Source: Treponema sp. UBA7570
Lineage (GTDB): Bacteria; Spirochaetota; Spirochaetia; Treponematales; Treponemataceae
Length of the DNA: 40,597 nucleotides
Reading direction: 5' to 3'
NCBI GenBank assembly: GCA_002477955.1
Contig: DLLE01000043.1
Coordinates: forward strand, 10,767 to 51,363
The translations under genes were made by a program, and so were the position numbers. Position 1 is the stretch's first letter; each line of letters starts with the position of its first letter. Positions 17,605-26,221 of this stretch are shown in pieces. The notes beneath the pieces were generated by a model. It had not been told where the DNA came from and made no database searches. It worked only from the letters and a program-made list of their open reading frames with translations.

Positions 17605-17642
17605 AACTTTCCTCACAAACAGTTTTTCAAGTCGCCGGAAAA

Positions 17643-18104
17643 TTATTTTTCTGTCTTGGCGTTATCAATATCCACAGCAGGTTTTGGGACAGAATTCACG
17701 TTGCTGCCGTCTTTTGAAGCTTCTTTTGGCTTTGCAGATTTTTTTTCGACTGGACGGCGGATCTTAAAATCAAAAATAGTCTTTTCTTCTTCATGCTGCG
17801 CTTTTTTTTCGGCTTTTTCCGCAAGCGATTTTTGTTTTTCCGCTTTTTTTGTTTCTTTTTCGTTTATTTTTTCTGCTGCCTGAGAAATTTGTTTTTTCGA
17901 CATTTTCTTTTTGAACAGGGCAAAAGGCAACATTACGACAATTCCTGCCAAAAACGATGCAAGAACCGTTAAAAAAACAGGCACATTGTGAAAATTATAA
18001 AAAACAAGGTTTACGTCGCATTTATTCACATCTTCAAGATTAAAACCACAAAAAATAGTTACAATTACAAGAAGAATTATTGTTCCAATCAATTTTAAAG
18101 GCAT
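17643..18104 (-). CDS. LapA-like small membrane protein
   Basis: A 153-residue inner-membrane protein. Two hydrophobic helices (about 1-20, IGTIILLVIVTIFCGFNL, and about 42-66, VPVFLTVLASFLAGIVVMLPFAL) flank a short loop containing NVNLVFYNFHNVPVF-type sequence, the layout of the LapA/DUF1049 family. A highly charged Lys/Glu-rich tail (about 68-105, probably coiled coil) and a Pro/Lys/Ser-rich end follow. In E. coli the LapA relatives help assemble lipopolysaccharide regulators; the role here is unknown. It lies 46 bases after miaB and 38 before the SPOR gene, consistent with one operon. Confidence 0.78.
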   Translation of the reverse strand: MPLKLIGTIILLVIVTIFCGFNLEDVNKCDVNLVFYNFHNVPVFLTVLASFLAGIVVMLPFALFKKKMSKKQISQAAEKINEKETKKAEKQKSLAEKAEKKAQHEEEKTIFDFKIRRPVEKKSAKPKEASKDGSNVNSVPKPAVDIDNAKTEK

Positions 18105-18150
18105 ATTTTTCCTCCATGTAAAAAAGTTTGCAACACAAACTTTTAATTCC

Positions 18151-19557
18151 CTAATTTATCATAACTCCCTTAAACGTATTCCCGTTCAAGGCTGTCAATT
18201 TTACTGTCACAAACGAGCCTATCAGTTTTTTGTCGGCTTTGAAGGCGACTCTCTCGTTTTGCTCAGTTTTGCCCAAAAGTTCATTTTCGTCGTCGCGGCT
18301 CACAATATCGGCAAGAACATTTACGGTTTTTCCAACACGGCTGTTCATGACTTCCGCCGTATGCTTTAACTGAAGATCTATCACTTTTTTTAAGCGTTCT
18401 TTTTTTATGGCAACGTCAATCTGATTTTCAAAACTTGCAGCTGGAGTTCCTTCTCTTGGATTATAATAGTACATAAACGCGCTTTCAAATTTTATCTCGT
18501 TCATAAACGAAAGAATATCTTCAAACTGTTCTTCCGTTTCGCCAGGAAATCCAACCATTAAATCCGTAATAAGCTCAACGTCCGGCATGGCACTGCGAAG
18601 TTTTTTTACAAGAGTTAAAAATTCTTCACGGGTATTTTTTCGGTTCATTCTCCGCAAAATCTCGTTGTTTCCGTGCTGAGCGGCAATATGAAAACCGTGG
18701 CAGACATGGCTGTCGTTCGCAATCATTTCAATCAATTCGTCGCTAAAATCATTTGGATTTGACGATTCAAAGCGAATCCAGCGAATTGAAGAAGATGTTT
18801 CGTCAAGATGCGCGCTGATTTTTTTGAGAAGCTTAGGAAAATTCAACTCTCCTCCTTCTACAGACTTGTCTTTACAACGATAAGCGTTTACATTCTGTCC
18901 CAAAAGCGTAATTTCTTTTACATTGCGTTTAGAAAGAAAATCGATTTCCGCGAGAATCTGTTCAACAGGCCGGCTTACTTCGCGTCCGCGCACATACGGA
19001 ACAATGCAGTAAGTACAAAAATTGTTGCATCCGTGCATAATCGGAACAAAAGTGCTAAAAGCCTGCTCTTCGTAACTGATTTTTGGGAAAGTGTATTCGG
19101 AATCTTCTTCGATTTTAAAACCTTTTTTATGTTCTTCCGCGGCAGAAATTATGTCGCCAAATTTGCTTTTTCCAAAAGTTCCTACAACAAAATCAATAAC
19201 CGGAAAATCTTTTTTAACGCTGTCCAAAAGACGTTCAGCCATGCAGCCCATCAAGACAACATAAAACGGAACAACACCATTTTTTTCAACAAAATCAACG
19301 GTTTTCTGCATTTCTTCAAGGCGGGTTTTAGCGCCAGGCTCTTTGTGACGAATTTTTTTTACACCGGAATAATAGCCGAGCCGGCCAAAAATACGATTTT
19401 CGGCAGAACCGCGCACAGAACAAGTATTTATAACAACCATATCCGCAAGTTCCGGCTCCTCCGCCTTCGACCAGCCGCGGCTAATAAAAAGCTGTTCAAT
19501 TGCGGCAGATTCCGCAATATTCATTTCACACCCATAGGTTTCAAAAAAATAAGTCAT
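18151..19557 (-). CDS. miaB: tRNA-2-methylthio-N6-dimethylallyladenosine synthase
   Basis: Radical-SAM methylthiotransferase that converts i6A37 to ms2i6A37 in tRNAs reading UNN codons. It has 468 residues. The N-terminal UPF0004 domain has Cys10 in ETYGCEMNIAES, Cys46 in INTCSVRG and Cys105 in MGCMAERL, binding the auxiliary 4Fe-4S cluster. The radical-SAM motif GCNNFCTYC lies near 176-184, followed by IVPYVRGREVSRP. The C-terminal 65 residues form the TRAM domain. The YGCxMNxAES and SRP features favour MiaB over MtaB or RimO. A Lys/Glu-rich stretch of about 25 residues near 65-95 is longer than in E. coli. There is no Shine-Dalgarno sequence; a -10-like TAAAAT lies 10 bases upstream. First gene of a four-gene transcript. 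Confidence 0.95.
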   Translation of the reverse strand: MTYFFETYGCEMNIAESAAIEQLFISRGWSKAEEPELADMVVINTCSVRGSAENRIFGRLGYYSGVKKIRHKEPGAKTRLEEMQKTVDFVEKNGVVPFYVVLMGCMAERLLDSVKKDFPVIDFVVGTFGKSKFGDIISAAEEHKKGFKIEEDSEYTFPKISYEEQAFSTFVPIMHGCNNFCTYCIVPYVRGREVSRPVEQILAEIDFLSKRNVKEITLLGQNVNAYRCKDKSVEGGELNFPKLLKKISAHLDETSSSIRWIRFESSNPNDFSDELIEMIANDSHVCHGFHIAAQHGNNEILRRMNRKNTREEFLTLVKKLRSAMPDVELITDLMVGFPGETEEQFEDILSFMNEIKFESAFMYYYNPREGTPAASFENQIDVAIKKERLKKVIDLQLKHTAEVMNSRVGKTVNVLADIVSRDDENELLGKTEQNERVAFKADKKLIGSFVTVKLTALNGNTFKGVMIN

Positions 19558-19567
19558 AATTCTAATT

Positions 19568-19596
19568 ATTTTAGTAAATTTTCATCAACTTGAGAA
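19568..19596 (-). promoter_or_regulatory. Putative miaB promoter
   Basis: On the minus strand TTCTCA, 17 bases, TAAAAT, ending 10 bases before the ATG at 19557. The leader would be only about 3-4 bases and no ribosome binding site is present. Confidence 0.4.
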
Positions 19597-19689
19597 TACT
19601 AAAAAAAATACGTGGCAGAGCGCACAAAAAAAAACACTCAAAACCACGTATTTCCTCGCAAAATGCAATTTTTGACTTTTCGTTTTTAA

Positions 19690-20484
19690 TCAGCAGCTTC
19701 CAAATTCTGCGCAAGCATAAGCGTCATGAAAATGAATGCTTTCGTAATTCGTGCATTCAACCTTAAACCAGGCAAATCCCATTTTTTTAAGTCCAAGATA
19801 AACTTCCCGAACCATATCTTCTACAAAACGCGGATTTTCGTAAGCATGTTCGGTCACAAATTTTTCATCCTGACGCTTCAAAACAGAATAAAGCGGTGTC
19901 GAAGCGCAATTTTCAATCATTTCGATAATGTCTTCAATCCAAAAAAAATCCGAATACAAAACTTTTACTTTTACGCAGCCTCGCTGATTATGAGCGCCAA
20001 ATTCGCTTATAGCCTTGCTGCAAGGACACAAAGTTGCCACAGGGACTTCAATTCCAACAAAAAACTTAGAATCCACACCATTTTCCTGCATCTCGCTTTC
20101 GCCTTCGTAAGTGCAATTGTACTGCATAAAACCGCTTGCACTGGTTACAGGGGCATTTTTTTCAATAAAATACGGAAAACTTATTCTTCCAAAAGCACGC
20201 TGCGCATCAAGCTTTTCACGAATTTCTTCGAGCATTTCCAAAAAACTCTTCATCGAAATGTCAGAATGATATTTATGGAAAACTTCTATAAAGCGGCTCA
20301 TGTGGGTGCCCTTAAAATCATGCGGCAAATTAACAAAAAGATTCACACAGGCAGTTGTATTCTGAACTTTGTTGTTTTTATCCAACACCTGGACAGGATA
20401 TTTTACATTTTTTACGCCAACTTTCTGCAGCGGCACTTCCCTGGTGTCAGGAGAGTTTTGAACATCAATCATATTTTTTACCAT
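19690..20484 (-). CDS. folE2: GTP cyclohydrolase FolE2 (type IB)
   Basis: Metal-dependent hydrolase that converts GTP to 7,8-dihydroneopterin triphosphate, the first step of folate synthesis; FolE2 replaces zinc-dependent FolE in many bacteria. It has 264 residues. Family signatures are GTHMSRF (59-65), LCPCSKAISEFGAHNQRG (152-169, containing the metal-binding Cys and the catalytic region) and IHFHDAYA near the C-terminus. The start could be Met1 or Met5; neither has a clear ribosome binding site. A family A element starts 12 bases before the ATG, between it and folD, the preceding gene on the same strand, so the element would lie within a shared folD-folE2 mRNA. Confidence 0.94.
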   Translation of the reverse strand: MVKNMIDVQNSPDTREVPLQKVGVKNVKYPVQVLDKNNKVQNTTACVNLFVNLPHDFKGTHMSRFIEVFHKYHSDISMKSFLEMLEEIREKLDAQRAFGRISFPYFIEKNAPVTSASGFMQYNCTYEGESEMQENGVDSKFFVGIEVPVATLCPCSKAISEFGAHNQRGCVKVKVLYSDFFWIEDIIEMIENCASTPLYSVLKRQDEKFVTEHAYENPRFVEDMVREVYLGLKKMGFAWFKVECTNYESIHFHDAYACAEFGSC

Positions 20485-20496
20485 AATTTTTTATTT

Positions 20497-20647
20497 GGGC
20501 ACTACCGTCAGAGCCGGTCGCTACGTTCCGGGTTCCGCTTCCGCTCCATGGGGCTGCAAGAAGCTCACAAATATACAAATTTGGTTTTAAATTAGCCTTT
20601 TATTTTTAAGGCAGCCCCACGCTGCGCGCCCTGCACATCGCTAGTGC
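20497..20647 (+). repeat. Family A element copy 4, with an internal AT-rich insert
   Basis: Starts GGGCACT and ends CGCTAGTGC; GCACT pairs with AGTGC. The GC-rich sequence is interrupted at 20550-20618 by an AT-rich stretch bounded by a perfect 8-bp inverted repeat GGGGCTGC / GCAGCCCC. The element occupies most of the folD-folE2 intercistronic gap and has no ORF. Confidence 0.68.
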
Positions 20648-20651
20648 AAGC

Positions 20652-20677
20652 GCTGGTTCCGAAAAACGGAACCAGCC
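20652..20677. repeat. Strong hairpin beside family A copy 4
   Basis: GCTGGTTCCG-AAAAAC-GGAACCAGC: about 9 paired bases close to the end of folD. No T-run follows on the minus strand, so it is not a normal intrinsic terminator. It may belong to the neighbouring element or protect the folD mRNA end. Confidence 0.6.
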
Positions 20678-20705
20678 GACAATTGCCCCGCAATTCCCGT
20701 TTATT

Positions 20706-21587
20706 TTACTGAAGCTGCTCACTTCGTTCCGCAGCTTCAAGAGTATTGTACATGAGCATGGCGATTGTCATTGGGCCTACGCCGCCTGGAACCGGGGTTA
20801 TAAAGCTGGCTTTTTCTTTTATTGCTTCAAAATCTGTATCGCCAATCAAGCGGAAACCGCTCTTTTTTGTCGCATCTGGAATTCTGTTTACGCCTACATC
20901 GATTACAACAGCTCCTTCTTTTACCATGTCGGCGGTTACTGTATGCGGATGTCCAGAAGCGGCGACAATAATATCAGCCTGCTTTACGATTTCTGCCATA
21001 TTTTTTGTTCCTGTATGGCACATTGTAACTGTACAGTTTGTTTCGCGTCTTGCAAGCAAAAGAGCTACAGGTTTTCCTACAATATTTGAACGTCCGATTA
21101 CAACAGCATGCTTTCCAGAAGTTTCGATTCCCATTCTCTTGAGCAAAACAATAATTCCATGCGGTGTACATGGTAAAAATGCTTTTTTTCCAATTACCAT
21201 TTTTCCAACATTCACTGGATGAAAACCGTCAACGTCTTTTTCAGGACTGATTGCCATAATCACCTTATCTTCATCAATATGCTTAGGCAAAGGCAACTGA
21301 ACCAAAATTCCATGAACAGAACTGTCTTTGTTCAATTTGTCAATCAAAGCCAAAAGTTCCTCTTCTGTCGTATTTTCTGGTAAAATTTCGGAGCGGTCGG
21401 TCATGCCGGCTTCTGCAAGAACCTTGCGTTTTCCAGTTACATAGCTTACTGATGCAGGATTTTCTCCAACAAGAATGACTGCAAGACAAGGCGTTATTCC
21501 TTTTGCCTTTAGCGCGGCAACTTTTTCTGCAACACCAGCACGAACTTCAAGCGCAATCTGTTTTCCATCAATAATTTGAGCACTCAT
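20706..21587 (-). CDS. folD: Methylene-THF dehydrogenase / methenyl-THF cyclohydrolase
   Basis: Bifunctional enzyme that oxidises 5,10-methylene-THF and hydrolyses methenyl-THF to 10-formyl-THF, linking Fhs and MetF. It has 293 residues, as usual. Seen: SYVTGKRKVLAEAG with the catalytic Tyr49 and Lys53, VHGILVQLPLP, KDVDGFHP, the NAD(P) site GRSNIVGKPVA and the C-terminal PVPGGVGPMT. The ATG at 21587 follows a perfect GGAGG at 7 bases; an in-frame codon 48 bases upstream lies before that site and is not used. folE2 follows on the same strand after 221 bases that hold a family A element. Confidence 0.96.
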   Translation of the reverse strand: MSAQIIDGKQIALEVRAGVAEKVAALKAKGITPCLAVILVGENPASVSYVTGKRKVLAEAGMTDRSEILPENTTEEELLALIDKLNKDSSVHGILVQLPLPKHIDEDKVIMAISPEKDVDGFHPVNVGKMVIGKKAFLPCTPHGIIVLLKRMGIETSGKHAVVIGRSNIVGKPVALLLARRETNCTVTMCHTGTKNMAEIVKQADIIVAASGHPHTVTADMVKEGAVVIDVGVNRIPDATKKSGFRLIGDTDFEAIKEKASFITPVPGGVGPMTIAMLMYNTLEAAERSEQLQ

Positions 21588-21750
21588 TTTTTTACCTCCA
21601 AAAACTTCGTAAAATTTTTCGTAACTTAGCGACACAAAGACGGTTTTTGTACTGTGATTAAATATTGAAAAAAAAGCCTTATTAGGTTAATCTTTTCGAT
21701 AAAACTATATATATTTTTTAGCAATTTTTCTATTAGATTTGGAGCATAAG

Positions 21751-22353
21751 ATGAAAAAATTCATTGCAATTTGTTGCACTGTTTTTTTATTTTCAACTGC
21801 GGTTTTTAGTCAGGAACAAGACGAAGATGATGACAGATTTGCCGTTGAATATAGAATGAACGAGCCTGGCGATCAATTCATAAATATTGGACTTATGGTA
21901 ACATTTCCGCTCAATTTTGGCGGCGATTTTCCACTTTACCGCGAAGGTCAGCTTTCGACCGGAGGAGCAGGAACAATCGGTTACCACAGATTTCTGACTT
22001 CATGGTTTGCAGTCGGTCTCGATGTAAGTTTTGGATACAATCCGACAATCGGAGAGAATATGTTCACTTACGTACCATTTGTATTCTGCTTTACAGTGCA
22101 GCCAACTATAAAAAAATTTGAATTTCCAATAACAATGGGAATCGGAGCGGCTGTCGAAAGTTATCTTAACAACACATATTTTCCAGGTCTTACACTTAAG
22201 CCAGAAGCAGGAATTTTTTACCGCGTAACTCCAAGCTGGTCGTTTGGCATAAAGGGAAATTTTATGTATTTGCCCCAGTGGTATGAAGATTCAGAAAACA
22301 ACGACCACGGCAATTTTTCTTCTGTCGTAATAGCAGCAAGATACCACTTCTAA
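21751..22353 (+). CDS. Outer-membrane beta-barrel-like protein
   Basis: A 200-residue exported protein, not a named gene. MKKFIAICCTVFLFSTAVFS is a clear signal peptide. After an acidic EQDEDDD stretch come alternating strands with Gly- and aromatic-rich sequence (FINIGLMVTFPLNFGG, TSWFAVGLDVSFGYN, SWSFGIKGNFMYLPQW) and a C-terminal aromatic end VVIAARYHF. The final Phe and the pattern of amphipathic strands suggest an 8-stranded outer-membrane barrel. GGAG lies 6 bases before the ATG at 21751; a TTG at 21739 lies before that site. The lipoprotein gene follows after 19 bases and is likely co-transcribed. Confidence 0.78.
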   Translation: MKKFIAICCTVFLFSTAVFSQEQDEDDDRFAVEYRMNEPGDQFINIGLMVTFPLNFGGDFPLYREGQLSTGGAGTIGYHRFLTSWFAVGLDVSFGYNPTIGENMFTYVPFVFCFTVQPTIKKFEFPITMGIGAAVESYLNNTYFPGLTLKPEAGIFYRVTPSWSFGIKGNFMYLPQWYEDSENNDHGNFSSVVIAARYHF

Positions 22354-22372
22354 AAAACGGAAATAAAAAAAA

Positions 22373-23554
22373 ATGAAAAAACTTTCAAAAAGCATAATTT
22401 CAATATTTATATTTTCTGCCATCTCAATTTTTACTTCGTGCAACGGCGTAATTTTTGACACAATCCGCGAAGAAGTAAAACTTTCGGATGCACAAATTCA
22501 AGGCACAGTTCATTCTCTTGTCCGCGTAACCGACAGTTCTGATTCAAAAGAATATCTTTATTTGTCGGCAAACCCTGTCGTGTGGAAAAAAGATATAGAC
22601 AATGCCGTAAAAAATGGCGGAACATACGTGGCAGACGGAACAGATCCGACAGACTACACAACTTCCGAACACGGACACTGGCTCACGGCTTCAAGGCCAG
22701 GCAATAATTATGTAAGACTTGCCGCAAACCACAATGGAGAAATCTATTCTCTTTCTTTTTTTGTACAAGAAGTTACAGACGATGGCGAGATGGAAGGAAT
22801 TTCAAAAGAATTAAAATACCTCGACACTTCAAACAAAGACGCAGGCTGGCAGACTGTTGCTTTTGACGACGAATCAATCACAAGCGAAATAGTTTCGGCT
22901 TCATCGATATTCTGTACAAATACTCCAAAAAACAAAAACCGCTACGCTTTTGCAAGAATTAATGGGAAAATTTACAAACTCGATGGCGGAAAAGCAACTT
23001 TAATAGAAGAAAGCAGTGAATATAATTTTACGTCAGGCGACAATTCAACTTCAATCTACTCAAGTGCAAAAGGAGTTTCTACTTTTGACGGTAGCACATT
23101 CTACTTTACAGATTCTCCCGCAATCACTTCCAACGAATCTTACAATTCAGACGCAACAATGATTTACTACGCAAGCAGCACTACAGTCTACTACAGAGCA
23201 GCCGGAGATTCTGAATGGACAAAGGTATCTTGCGACTCAAGCGAAATCCGTTCGATTGCCGTTACAAAAGACAAACTTTTGCTCGGAACAACAAGCGGTT
23301 TAGACAATACTGCTCTTAACGATGGAATTCCGACAGGTTCTGCGACAACAATTTCCGCGAACGCAACTTCAACCCTGTCTTCTTCGTACATTGTTCCGAT
23401 ACTTTTGGCAATCGACCCGACAAAATCAGACACAGCCACAGACATTTACGCCGCATTGAATTTTGAAGGAAACCCTTCGAGCACTTCTGCTACACGCAAA
23501 AACGCAAGCTTGTGGTCTTATTATCCAGCAAGAGCAAAGTGGAACCGTGAATAA
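22373..23554 (+). CDS. Lipoprotein, possible beta-propeller fold, unknown role
   Basis: A 393-residue protein with a signal peptide and relaxed spirochaetal lipobox (SIFTSC at residues 18-23), so Cys23 is probably lipidated. The mature part is Ser/Thr/Asp/Tyr-rich with repeated blocks of the type YAFARINGKIYKL, STFYFTDSP and TMIYYASSTTVYYRA spaced by about 40 residues, suggesting beta-propeller blades. No catalytic motif. It follows the barrel protein by 19 bases, suggesting a paired envelope function. Function unknown. Confidence 0.75.
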   Translation: MKKLSKSIISIFIFSAISIFTSCNGVIFDTIREEVKLSDAQIQGTVHSLVRVTDSSDSKEYLYLSANPVVWKKDIDNAVKNGGTYVADGTDPTDYTTSEHGHWLTASRPGNNYVRLAANHNGEIYSLSFFVQEVTDDGEMEGISKELKYLDTSNKDAGWQTVAFDDESITSEIVSASSIFCTNTPKNKNRYAFARINGKIYKLDGGKATLIEESSEYNFTSGDNSTSIYSSAKGVSTFDGSTFYFTDSPAITSNESYNSDATMIYYASSTTVYYRAAGDSEWTKVSCDSSEIRSIAVTKDKLLLGTTSGLDNTALNDGIPTGSATTISANATSTLSSSYIVPILLAIDPTKSDTATDIYAALNFEGNPSSTSATRKNASLWSYYPARAKWNRE

Positions 23555-23574
23555 TTTTGTGCTAAACTCTCTTT

Positions 23575-26037
23575 ATGAGTGATTTGTTTGACGCTTCAAA
23601 AACACAAAAAGAACCTTTGGCTGCAAGACTCCGCCCTAGAAATTTGGACGAATATATCGGTCAGGATCATATTGTCGGAAAAGGCAGGCTCCTGCGCCGC
23701 GCAATTGCAGCCGACCAGCTAACATCTGTAATTTTTTACGGACCGCCCGGCTGTGGAAAAACAACTCTTGCACGAGTAATTGCAAATCACACAAAATCAA
23801 ACTTTATTACGCTAAATGCCGTTTTGACTGGAGTTGCAGAAATTCGAGCCGCAATAAAACAGGCAGACGATTATTTTAAGCTTTACGGAAGACGTACAAT
23901 TTTGTTCGTTGATGAAGTTCACCGCTGGAACAAAGCTCAGCAGGACGCCCTTCTGCCCTGGGTAGAAAACGGAACAATTATTTTAATCGGCGCAACAACA
24001 GAAAATCCGTTCTTTGAAGTAAATAAAGCCCTTGTTTCGAGAAGCCGTGTCTTTCAATTAAAGCCGCTCACAAAAACTGACCTTTTTAAAGCCGCAAATT
24101 TTGCCTTAAACGATGTTGAGCGCGGATACGGACACTGGAACGTTGAATTTGAAAAAGGCGCTCTCGAACACCTTGTGGAAACTGCGAACGGAGATGCCCG
24201 TTCACTTTTAAATGCCCTGGAACTTGCTGTAGAAACAACACCTGAAAAATGGGATCCTTACAACGCAAATCCTGTTCCAGCCTGGGGTTCGACAATTTTT
24301 ATCTCAAAAGAAACCGCAGAAGAATCGATTCAAAAGAAAGTTGTTCTGTATGACCGCGATGGCGACTATCACTACGACATAATATCAGCATTTATAAAAT
24401 CCTTGCGCGGAAGAGATCCAGACGCGGCAATGTATTGGCTTGCTAGAATGGTGCGCGCCGGAGAAGATCCGCATTTTATTTTTAGGAGAATGTTGATTTC
24501 TGCCTGCGAAGACACAGGACTTGCAGATCCAAACGCAGTCTGCATTGTAGAAAACTGCGCTCAGGCTTTTGACCGCGTCGGACTTCCAGAAGGACGGTAT
24601 TTTCTGGCTCACGCGGCGCTTTACCTTTCGACCTGCCCAAAATCGAATTCGAGCATGGCATTTTTTGACGCGCTTTCGAGCGTTGAAAGAGAAGATGCCG
24701 AAGTTCCAAACCACTTGCGGGATTCTTCGCGAGACGCCGAGGGTTTTGGACACGGAAACGGTTATCTTTATCCGCACGCTTACCGCGACCATTGGGTTGC
24801 TCAGCAATATCTTCCAACAGAACTTGTCGGAAGAGTCTTTTACACGCCAACCTCTCAGGGCTACGAGGCAAAAATAAAAGAAGATGTCTTGAGCCGCCGG
24901 GAAATTCAAATTTCTGCAATTTTGGAAGGAATTGAACCCGAAAAACCGGAATCCGACGTTTCGTGCGGAATGCATCCTCTTCCTCATTTTGCAACAGACT
25001 TTGACAATCCAATCGGTGAATGGTGGATAAATAAAAACTTTGAAAAAAACTCGATTACGAAACCAGAAAACCTGACATTTACTCCAAAAAATGAACGCCG
25101 CGAAACAGTTCTTGACCGTGCGGACAAATCATGGAAAAGCAGGCTCGACTCCAACCGGGCGGAAATTCTTACAACAATCCGCAATGCAATGATTCAACTG
25201 GCGGACTTGAGCAGGCACACAAGAAGCCTTGTCTGGAATGCGGACGACGGACTTTTAATCTGGGAAGTAAGCAGAAAAACTCCGGAAGGCGTAACGGCTG
25301 GACTTTGTTCAAATCAACGCGGACTTGAAATTCTTGAACAATATGGACGCACATTGGACGATTTAGACCGTCCTGCTTTAAAACTTCGGCCGGAAAGCCT
25401 AGAAAATTATCTGAGCATGCAGGTTTTTGCAAAAATTCTTGAAGAATACAACGAAAACGGAATGATTTTTGACAGGATTTTCTTTAGAGATCCATTCAAC
25501 TGCCAGGACAGCGTGGACGTTCTTGCAAGCGCGCTCAAAAACCTTCCGAAAAACCTTGTGGCAGACGACCAGCAGATTGTAATTTCGCAAAGGATTCCTT
25601 CAAAAGGACAGAAAATCTGGGAATTGATTTATAACCAAATTCTGACAGAGAGCACAAGAAACGCTTACGAAGGAATCTTAAAAAAAATGGAAAACGCCGA
25701 AAAAGAATTTTTTGGCAACGAAGAAAATCCACTTTTTGCCTGGAACGAAAATTCAGTAAAAGCCGCCTTTGAAGAACATGGATTTTTTGTAAAATCCGCA
25801 ACAAAAGTAATTACAGAAAAAAGACGGATTACAGAAACAGAAATAAACCGCTGGTTTGATGCAGAAAATTCTTCTTACGGTTCGGCAATGGCAAGAGAAA
25901 TCGGAACGGAAGATTTGGCAAAAATCAAAAATCTTTTGAGCGTTGCCTGCCAGAACACGCTTTTTAACTGGAATACGACAATTGAATTTTTGACGGTAAA
26001 AGTTCAGGCAGACACAACGCAAAAAAAAGGTCTTTAA
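23575..26037 (+). CDS. rarA: RarA/MgsA AAA+ ATPase fused to a methyltransferase-like domain
   Basis: AAA+ ATPase that acts at stalled or damaged replication forks. Residues 1 to about 435 are RarA: Walker A GPPGCGKT (56-63), Walker B DEVH (113-116), sensor GATTEN (139-144), SRSRVF (155-160), the C-terminal tetramerisation region DIISAFIKSLRGRDPDAA (from about 265) and YLPTELVGRVFY near 412-423. Normal RarA ends there. The remaining about 385 residues include RHTRSLVWNADDGLLIWEVS (about 545-564) and PEGVTAGLCSNQRG, which parallel the motif I region of a Rossmann methyltransferase but lack the Gly-rich SAM loop. Such RarA/unknown-domain fusions are known, chiefly in cyanobacteria. The extension is probably non-catalytic or of changed specificity. 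It follows the lipoprotein gene by 20 bases with no strong ribosome binding site. Confidence 0.93.
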   Translation: MSDLFDASKTQKEPLAARLRPRNLDEYIGQDHIVGKGRLLRRAIAADQLTSVIFYGPPGCGKTTLARVIANHTKSNFITLNAVLTGVAEIRAAIKQADDYFKLYGRRTILFVDEVHRWNKAQQDALLPWVENGTIILIGATTENPFFEVNKALVSRSRVFQLKPLTKTDLFKAANFALNDVERGYGHWNVEFEKGALEHLVETANGDARSLLNALELAVETTPEKWDPYNANPVPAWGSTIFISKETAEESIQKKVVLYDRDGDYHYDIISAFIKSLRGRDPDAAMYWLARMVRAGEDPHFIFRRMLISACEDTGLADPNAVCIVENCAQAFDRVGLPEGRYFLAHAALYLSTCPKSNSSMAFFDALSSVEREDAEVPNHLRDSSRDAEGFGHGNGYLYPHAYRDHWVAQQYLPTELVGRVFYTPTSQGYEAKIKEDVLSRREIQISAILEGIEPEKPESDVSCGMHPLPHFATDFDNPIGEWWINKNFEKNSITKPENLTFTPKNERRETVLDRADKSWKSRLDSNRAEILTTIRNAMIQLADLSRHTRSLVWNADDGLLIWEVSRKTPEGVTAGLCSNQRGLEILEQYGRTLDDLDRPALKLRPESLENYLSMQVFAKILEEYNENGMIFDRIFFRDPFNCQDSVDVLASALKNLPKNLVADDQQIVISQRIPSKGQKIWELIYNQILTESTRNAYEGILKKMENAEKEFFGNEENPLFAWNENSVKAAFEEHGFFVKSATKVITEKRRITETEINRWFDAENSSYGSAMAREIGTEDLAKIKNLLSVACQNTLFNWNTTIEFLTVKVQADTTQKKGL

Positions 26038-26067
26038 GTTAGGAAGATTTTTTGATATATTAGAAAA

Positions 26068-26194
26068 GCGTTAGTGCATGGAGTTGTGGCAAAGCCAGCC
26101 ACCGCAAGGAGCACAACTTTGTTGTGCGACTGAGGAGGCCGAGGGTTACCGAGCAACGTAACGCACGCCCCGAACACAAGCGAGGGAAACGCCC
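26068..26194 (-). repeat. Family A element copy 5
   Basis: On the minus strand it starts GGGCGTTTCCC and ends CACTAACGC, with GCGTT and AACGC paired. It contains the perfect hairpin GCACAAC-TTT-GTTGTGC (26111-26127) and TGGC-AAA-GCCA (26086-26096). It lies in the rarA-adk gap, ending 18 bases before the adk Shine-Dalgarno sequence, with TATAAT (26199-26204) next to its edge. Confidence 0.78.
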
Positions 26195-26221
26195 ATTTTA
26201 TAATAATTTTTGGAGAAAATG

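Noticed and set aside
18808..19593. Long plus-strand reading frame opposite miaB
   Set aside because: It lies wholly antisense to a gene with full MiaB motifs, has low-complexity Phe/Asn/Lys-rich sequence, and no ribosome binding site. It is a shadow of AT-rich codon use. The same holds for frames opposite ddl (35940-36968) and folE2 (19726-20595).
20485..20705. tRNA or other structured RNA gene between folD and folE2
   Set aside because: The structured sequence fits family A copy 4 plus a hairpin; no cloverleaf or T-loop sequence such as GGTTCGAATCC was found.
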